This document shows, piece after piece, positions 53,801 through 62,800 of a DNA stretch of 64,000 nt. The notes beneath the pieces are model-generated. The model had not been told where the DNA came from. It made no database searches and saw only the letters and a program-made list of their open reading frames with translations. Within the stretch, counting starts at the first letter, position 1. Each line of letters begins with the position of its first letter. This stretch comes from Glandiceps talaboti (taxonomy: Eukaryota > Hemichordata > Enteropneusta > Spengelidae), in the NCBI RefSeq assembly GCF_964340395.1, contig NC_135570.1, positions 4,636,322 to 4,700,321 of the forward strand, read 5' to 3'. The position numbers were made by a program, and so were the translations under genes.

Positions 53801-56800
53801 TCAGTGGTGGTGACGAAGATGGCCAGTTTTACATCCATCCCAGTGAAGGAGAAATAATGACACTTGGTAACATTGATAGAGATCCACCAAATAATCAGAC
53901 ATTTTTTACTCTCACAGTAAGTTGCTTCAAAATTATCAAGTATATTTCTTTATCCTATGGAACATACCTCCATTTATCCCCAGAGGAGGGTTATACAGAA
54001 ATACATAAGAACGAATAAAGGAGGTCATGTGAGCCAAAAGCACAAAACAGCTGAGGAATAAATATGTATGAAGACTGCAATGCAAAAAAAAAGAACTCTG
54101 TCTTGTCATTCTTATCCATAAAATCTGTCTAAGAGTGGATACCATTTGAAATGACTACACAGACTTTTTAAAGAAAAGTTCCTCATTATTGAGTTTGAAA
54201 TCTAAAAAAAACAGCAACCATTAACCTTTGTTGGCATTCTGTCTTGTTGTTAGGGGATACCTTATAGAGCAGTAACAGTGCAAAAGAACGTTTACATTGA
54301 TAATTAGCTATAAGTTCCATTTCTTTCAGTACACACACGTCTTGTTAATGTCAAGACGGTCTGGACAGCATATATGTGAAGTATAATATGGAATTTATTA
54401 GGGTGTCTAATTCAACGTTTTCTTCTACAGTCCTGACAAAATAATAGTTTCTGTTCTTATATACTTTCACAAATTGTATGATAAATTCTGTTTCTGGTGA
54501 ATTCAAATTTACTTGTTTTTATTAATATTTACAATGTACTTTATTGTTTTGTGTAGGTTTCAGTTTCTGATGGTGACAGTAACACGGCTAATGACAGTAC
54601 TAATGTTGAGATCACCGTGACAGATGTCAATGATAATGTACCTATGTTTGAACAAGGTAGGAAGAATTTTATTTTGTTATTACCACATTTCAACCAAAAT
54701 TAACACTTATTGATTCAACTTTTGTTATACCTGTAAACCCCAAAGCATCAACTTTTTCTTTGTATACAACCCCTCAGACCTAACAATTTTTTAGTTCACT
54801 TAAAAATGACAGTAGTCCAAAAACACAGAATCACCCCATCTACACTAACTGTTCATGTACTCAATAGCAAAACTCAGTTATTAACTATAGTGTAGATATA
54901 TATGTACAGATGTGTAAATTTATGATGTACGAAGGACAAACAGATTATTATCCCAGATGAATGAAACAATATTTTATGATTTATAACTTTAAAAATATTG
55001 TTTATCATAGTACCAATAGTATACATGTACTCTGGTTTTCTGGAAAACTGTTTTTATACTTATTATGTGTCTTGACTTGCAGAGATAAGATTTTATTGTG
55101 CTGGTCTTGTTAAACAATGTTTTAAAAAGAGGTGTATAATGATTTGATTTTTCTTTTTAAAAAAAAATTAATTCATAACGTCATGAGTAACAGTATTCAT
55201 TATCTTGTAGAGAAAGTCATATATTTTCATGTCTAATTTTTTGAACTGTGACAACAGATTGGTGTGGCAACTCTAGTGAAAAAATCCTGATGATCTGTAG
55301 ATTTTACCTACTTTATTACCACCCTGGACAACTATAAACAAAGTATTGAATTCACAAAGTGTTATTATTGAGGATCAGTGTACCCTCTAATGATAGTAAA
55401 ATTTTGTTGTGGGTCAGAATGACAAAAACTGGCATTTCTTGTGAGTCTCACAAGAGATAGGGGAACACCAAATTTTGAGTTGTGCGTCAATTGGCTTTGA
55501 AGGCACACTGTCGATGATACTCACTTCAAGGGGAGGAGTAAATTGTTTAAGACGAATAAGGGTCTACATTTTCATAGGGCAGCTGTACTTAATTCTGTGT
55601 TTCTCATTGCAACACCTTCAAAATTTGGGTCAGTTGGTCGGGTAAAAATTTTTAAGTAAAAAAAAAAGCTTTCTCTTTATCTGTACATGTTGGTGATACA
55701 TGTACTTCAATTCATAACCACCTACATGACTTCAAAATAAATATTAAAGTTAAAAAGAATCTTTGAACTATTTGTTTTATCAAATTTTCCATATCAGTTT
55801 TCCCAAATTTCAGCAATAAATAACAGTTTTTGCTCAAATATGTGCTTGTTGCTATAATTACCCATAACCACAGTATTGTTGTCATTTTTTCTAATCTTAC
55901 CATAGCGGGGGTTTATTTTATATTTTTTTCTCCAGATTGAAGGAATAAAGGGTCAGTTCATGAGAAACACAGAATTAATAAGGCCACCCAGAGAGTTTGT
56001 GTGTAATATGTTACATTGGTACGCCCCCCTATATGAGAACAGAATCGGCAAATATGTGAATTATTAATAGTACTCGCCATGGCTATATTGTGACTCTGTA
56101 TTATAACTAGTTCAGTGCCTTTTACAACAAACTGTGTTCAATTACACTGAATATTATATACCCATAACCATGACATGTTAAACACTAAACCCCTACCCAT
56201 GGTGTAGAAACAGCAATATAGTACCCATAACCACTACATTTAAATGCTGATTTAGTACTATTATCCCTCTAGTGAAACCCCGATTTATAATACCCATAAC
56301 CATACTGACTGCATCTCAATAACTTGAAATAATCACTACATTTAAATACCCAATTTGTAAAAATAACCATTGCGTCTAAAGACCACACTAGTAGAATTAC
56401 CTGCGTTATTTAAACACCAACTTAGTATCAACACTACGTGTAGACATCGGTCATATTCCTTTATGAGGTGGCAGTTGTCATGACTACCTACCTGATGGAC
56501 AAATGACAGGTGGGTTCCTTTAATATGTAACGAGTGACATACACTGCTTAGTATTAATATTCTAAACTTATTATAAATACACAAGATACATTATCTGTAA
56601 AGTACTAAATGCCTCTGAGTAGCAGAGTTCAGAGTTTAATTTGAACATGTTTTCATATCAATATGAAATATTCATTCATTTTTCATATGTATTAAATATA
56701 TTCAGAAATGAATGTATAATGAATCATGAACATATATAATTATTATCATTTTTATTATCAATATTTCAGATTATGCATTATGAAATAATAAAGGTCCAAA

Positions 56801-59800
56801 ATTCTAGTTCAAATTTTAACTCAGAACTTGGCTACTTTCACTTATTTTGGTGTGTAACTAACATTGCTGCTAAGACTTTAAAACCTTGGAACTAGTAATG
56901 TGTCACAAATGAAATAAGGTTTTGATATATTGAGTCTGGTTTTACTGTCACAAAACTGGGAATGATTGTGAAGTTGTAATATATAAAGTAGATAGTAAGA
57001 CATGGTCTGTAGTGATTGCAATGTTGTTAGTACACAGCTGTTGTCCAGTGGTCTGAAAATGACTGCTATTAGAGTTGTCACTGGCAAAGCAGGCGTCACA
57101 TTGAAATGATCTGAAAATGACTGGTGTTGTCAGCACGAAGTATGCATGTTGTGAAAGTTTCAAATGAATTTCAACTTTGTACTGCACCAGAATTCTTGGA
57201 TAAATTATAGTTTTCGACCTCATTCCTCAGGTCTTCTTCAGGGATGTGGTCATGCATTGTTTACGCATGCATGACTTCAGAATATTATCCTAGCAGGTGG
57301 TAAAGTGTATCAGCTCGAAAGCTAGGATTTCTCCAAGTATTTTAGTGCAGTACAAAGTTTGAATGTATTTCTAACTATTCACCTACACAGATGAGTCTTC
57401 ATCATAATGTTCTGAAAGTGATTGCATGTTGTCAGAGAAGGCAAATGGTTTGAAAGTGACTATGATGATGTTGGTGCAAAGTAGGCATAAACTGGAAGTT
57501 TCAATCAAACTGAAGCTTCTTTCATCAGAATTTTGAATCTCTGATAAATCTTCACCAAAAAGACTATTAAGCAAAACTGGACTCAAATTCAGTAGTGATA
57601 TTAACATGCTTGGTGAAGGGTGGGTGTGGATTTATTGGGCATAAAGCTGCTTGGGACTACAGTGAACTTGGTGGCAATGTTACTTAGGGTGTGTAGTTGA
57701 TGTGTTATTCAACATATGACTGCAGAAAAGTGAGTGTACATTTAGAGTAGCTAGGCATGGTCTGACAGCGTCACTGCAGAATTGTCAGTGTAGTGTAGGC
57801 ATGGCCTGACAGTGTCACTGCAGAATTGTCAGTGCAAAGCTGCATATCATAGTAGTGTCAGGGATATGCAAATTATCTTAAAAGAGTAAGTTTTTGTCAG
57901 AGCACTTTTGTTTTAAATGTCTTGGATTGAGTGATTTGAAATTTGGTAAGAATATTTCTAGGGATATGTAAATGAAGAAATGTTCCACGAAAGAGCTTCC
58001 AATGTAATTTAGGCCAAAAAAAAAAGGGTTATTAAGATGGTATTAGATTATCTGCATGTGATTATGAAGATGTTATGTTAGTGTCAAATAATTGCTGTAG
58101 AAATTAAATGAATTACTGCATTTAACTTTTACATTGGGTATCTTTTCTCACATTTGTAAACTACCTTTATTTCAGACTCGTATGGTTTTACTGTGGCTGA
58201 AGATGCTGTAGTTGACACTAGTGTGGGCAGGATAACAGCTACTGATAAAGATGATGGAGTTAATGGTGATATTACTAGTTATGAATTTGACAATACAAAT
58301 ACAGATTTTACTATAAATGTCACAACTGGAGAGATATTTCTTGATAGACCATTAGATTATGAAAATGGTGACACTGAATTCCAATTTACTGTGATAGCCA
58401 AAGATGGTGGAAATCCTCAACAAATGGGGTAGGTATTGTTTAATGTCTGTCTGTCTGTCTGTCTCTCTGTCTGTCTGTCTGTCTGACTGTCTGTGTCTGT
58501 CTATCTCTCTCTCTGTCTGTCTCTCTGTCTGTCTGTTTATTCACCTCTCTGTTTCTCTAAATTCCTACCTAAGTACGTTTATCTGCCTGCCTTTTCACCC
58601 TGTCTGTCTGTCTGTCCATCCATCTATTTATCTGTCTATCTTCCTCTCTGTGTACCTACATACCTTCCATCCTTTGTCTGCCTGCCTGCCTGTCCGCCAT
58701 GTGTCTTTCTGTCTGCTTGTCCATCTACCAATTTCAAAGTCATAAACATTTGCCATAAGTGTCAATCTCCATGCTGTATCGCCAATTTAGACTTTATCAT
58801 GTCTATCTATTGGCTTTCAAAGATTTATTTAATATATAATTTTCTCTACCTGTAATATTTTCCAGATCTGTCGTTATAAAAATTACTGTAAACAATGCCA
58901 ACACCAAGTCTCCAGTCTTCAAATCATCAAACTATACTTTCAGTGTATACGAGGTAAGTAACATGTCAATTTACGTGCACTTGACCATGTCCATTGGTTT
59001 GTTAATATGTTTTATTTTGTAATCTCACAGTCATTTATATCAGATACATAATATTGTACATGTATATTCACAGACTTACAATCAGATGAGTTGAAATATA
59101 GCATTATGATATAGAAAATATGACATTTTTTGAAACTTTGTGAGATGTTAAATCATTTGAAATGTCTTATTTGAATCCACATACAATTTTAACCATTGGG
59201 CAGGTAAACTGGTCATAACATAGATTTCCTACATTGTTGGACTTAAGCTCATAGAAGGGTAATACTCACCAAACGCCAGCTATGTATCACTTTATTCTCA
59301 GAAGTTTTAGGTAAAATGGTCCTTGTTTTCAAGCATCATGTCAAATTTGTTACTAGATGAGGTTGAACAATATTTGATTGCATTCCATGTTTGATTTTTT
59401 GGAAGTTATCATCAACTTTCATCTAAGCCATCAATAATGAATTTATCTTCTTATTTGTAATGAGTAGCATGTCAAAGTTGGCCTCATCTGGTTAAGATCA
59501 ATAATTAATTGATTGATTTTTGTGTAATTATAATCTCAATTTGACAGAATACCAGATCAGGTGTGTTTGTTGGTAAACTGGAGGCAGACGATCCTGATGG
59601 AGACACATTGAGTTATAACATAGTTGATCCTACCAATTGTGAGTTATACTACTTATTTTTATGACTTTCTGCTATAGACTTGGTGCTGGTCCAAGATGTT
59701 TCTACCTATACAATGCCATGTCTTTTGTACACATGGGGAGGGGGGTTTGCACACTGCTTGGGCGATGGTTATCTCCTGACCGTATCCTGGATAAAATCCT

Positions 59801-62800
59801 TCTCTGTCATTGATGGCATTTAGTCTTTGTTCTATAAAATCACTCATAATTAAATAGATCAACATGTCTTTCCATCATTTCATGATGAAAATGTTATTTC
59901 AAATGTAATAAAGACAAAACAAGACTAAATGTACCAACCTAGGTGATGTCATCTCATGCAATGCATCTTAGAACACAAAATCATAATTGAAAGCTTTGTC
60001 AAAACCCAACTTCCAGTAAGATATTTGGAAATTTTCAAATAATTTGAATTAAAATTATTGCTGTTCAAATTGATTTTGAGAGAGAGTGGGTTTCAATGAC
60101 TGAGTTAGTTACTAAGTTATCGTCTGTTTGATCATAATTTTTCTGCAGTACCTTTTCAAGTGGACGGTAATACTGGAGAAATAACCTTATCAGGAAACAT
60201 TGACAGAGAAGGAAATGACAGCTATGAATTTGCTGTCATGGTAACTGATGGTGTGTTTTCTGCATCAACCAATGTTACCATGGTGATCCTGGATGAGAAT
60301 GATAATTCACCCGTTTATGAGGAGATGGTGTATGCTGTCAATGTAACTGAAAATGCTGTCAATGGAATGGATCTAGTGCAGGTAAAGTGACTGAGGATTA
60401 TGTCAAATTAAAATAATAATAATAATAATATTAATAATGTTAGTTTTTGTACTGTGGTTTCAACTCTGTGCTCAAAGCACTTAACAGTTACTACTGCTGT
60501 AACAATCTATAGGGGCACAGTGGTCCTTTACACTTCTTCAACTCCCAGGACACAGACCAGGTCCGATAGGTAACCAAGTACAGTGCCTTATATGTGATTA
60601 GGAGTACTTGATATTGTGTTCAGTAGTGAACTCTAACCAATGTTGATATGTTTACAATGCTAAATAATAAATTGTCTCAACATTAGGTCTTGGCAACTGA
60701 TGCTGATAAGGACGCCAATGCTGACATTCTGTACAACATCCAAGCAGCCAGTGATAATGGGGATAGTATCTTTGGTATCCATACCAACAATGGTGGCATC
60801 TTCATCCAAGATCAGACAGGATTGGACTTTGAAATAATAAGCAGTTATACCATCACTGTCAGAGCAACTGATCAACCTTTGGATGGCAAGAGCAGGTATG
60901 TTTTGAAACTTTGTGAAAACAGAACCTGATGATATGTTTAACTTTTGTGAGCTATTTCCCCACAAAATATTGAATAGTTAGCTCATTTTCTGTCTAATTA
61001 TGACAATTCATATATTTAAAAAACTACACACTTTTTTTCAGGTCATCAGCTGCAAATGTCATTGTGAACATTATAGATGTGAATGATGAAGATCCTCAGT
61101 TCCCACAGTCATCCTATGTAGCATACATCAATGAAGCAGTTGCCATGGAGACATCAGTGACTCAGATTCAGGTAATATTAGTGGTAGTCATTTCAATTTG
61201 GATTTGCTATAATTATAAAATGGTTAATATGAGGAAAGAACAGTGACATACCTGTGTAGGAATTGAACCCATGTCCCCTAAAACACTAGCCAAGAGTTTG
61301 TATTTTATTGATTGCAGGCTACAGATGCAGACACAGTTGGTACTTTACTGTACAGTATAGAAGACCAAAGTGGAACTTTCAAAATTGACAACACCAGGTG
61401 AGAGACCTCATCAATGATTTACGATCACTTCAATCATCTCCACTATAGAACCTTCCTGTCCACCGTGATAAAAGGTACCTGAGGAAATAATTGTTCTGTT
61501 TCCCTATATTTTTAGTGGGATTATCCGAACTGTTAGTGAACTGAACAGAGAAGATACAGATGTCTATGAAGTGACCATTCAAGTCAGTGATGGTATACAA
61601 GTGAGTATAGTGTCAGCTGTTTTATTACAATTTCATGTATACTATTAAACATGTCCACAGATAGTCGTAATGTGTGTGATATATGATAATGAATCCAGAT
61701 TATGAAAACTATGTCTATGAATATCATTACATAACTTGTATGGTATATACCTTCCTGTGTCATCAAACTCTTATTTAACATTGTTAAATATTACATTACT
61801 TACATATTGAAATAGCAACTTCTATGAATATCCAAGTAGTGTAACCCTGTAATTAAGTTTTTGTCTTTTTTTTTTACCTCTGATCAGGATTCCACTACAT
61901 CTCTAACTATTCATATTGAAGATGCCAATGACAATAGTCCTGTCTTTGGCAGTATCACATATAGATTCAATGTTAGTGAAGAGGAAATGGGACTACTTGT
62001 AGGAATTGTTAACGTAAGTTGTACTGTGATTTGTTATTGTGTGAATTTAATAATATTAATATATTGTGTTTTCCCACACTGTGCAAATCACTTGTTATTA
62101 TGCCTGGTAGGGACATATATCAGCACAGAAGCCCTGTATACTTCTTAACTCCTCATGTAGATAGAAGACATTGCAGCCTCTGGAACTGGAAGCATTCACA
62201 TAGTAACCTCTATCCTACCAGGTCCCCAATTATAAAGCTGGGTTGACTGGGGCACAATCATGGTTCAAATCTTTCCGAACGACTTTAGCCATTCAGAAAC
62301 AAATGACAGCTGCAAGGCTCAAACCTGCGACCTACAGATTCCAAGTCAGACACTATGATTTGACCATTATAACTCCATGGTAATGATAATAGTAATGAGA
62401 TGAATAATCATAAGAGGAAGAAATAGAGCTGTGGTGGGAAAGATATTGATAAACAAAGGAATACCAGTAATGACCGAAGAAATGTAACTGGTATGAACAT
62501 ATATGAAAAAAGAAATATTCAATGTGGCAATTTCAAATGACTTTTAAAAATCCTGTTCTCAGTTGTAGAATTGCTGATCTAACAGCATATGCATGTAACA
62601 GTGGTCTCAATGTATACCCATTCAAACATATTCATTTCATTTTACTTACTGTAGGCAAGTGATATAGATCTTGGCACTAATTCTGAAATAACATTCTCTT
62701 TCCAACCACCTGTTGATACATCTGGGTAAGTATACCTATTAAATTTATAAACTACACAGTGTATCAACTTAAATCTTCGGTTTGTTCACTCTTTGAAAAT

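Larger units (their letters stand above)
54657..58175. other. Long intron 35
   Basis: 3.5 kb with no supported gene. It holds a family E copy (55,374-55,505), scattered CCCATAACCA motifs (55,859-56,310), two related segments near 57,000-57,240 and 57,400-57,560 that share TGAAAATGACTG or TGAAAGTGACT and a CTTCTTCAG or CTTCATCA motif, and a two-copy 50-bp repeat near 57,740-57,838. Confidence 0.6.

Noticed and set aside
58404-58855. Cys/Leu/Ser-rich plus-strand frames
   Set aside because: They run through the (CTGT)n repeat 3' of exon 36 and lack domain similarity.
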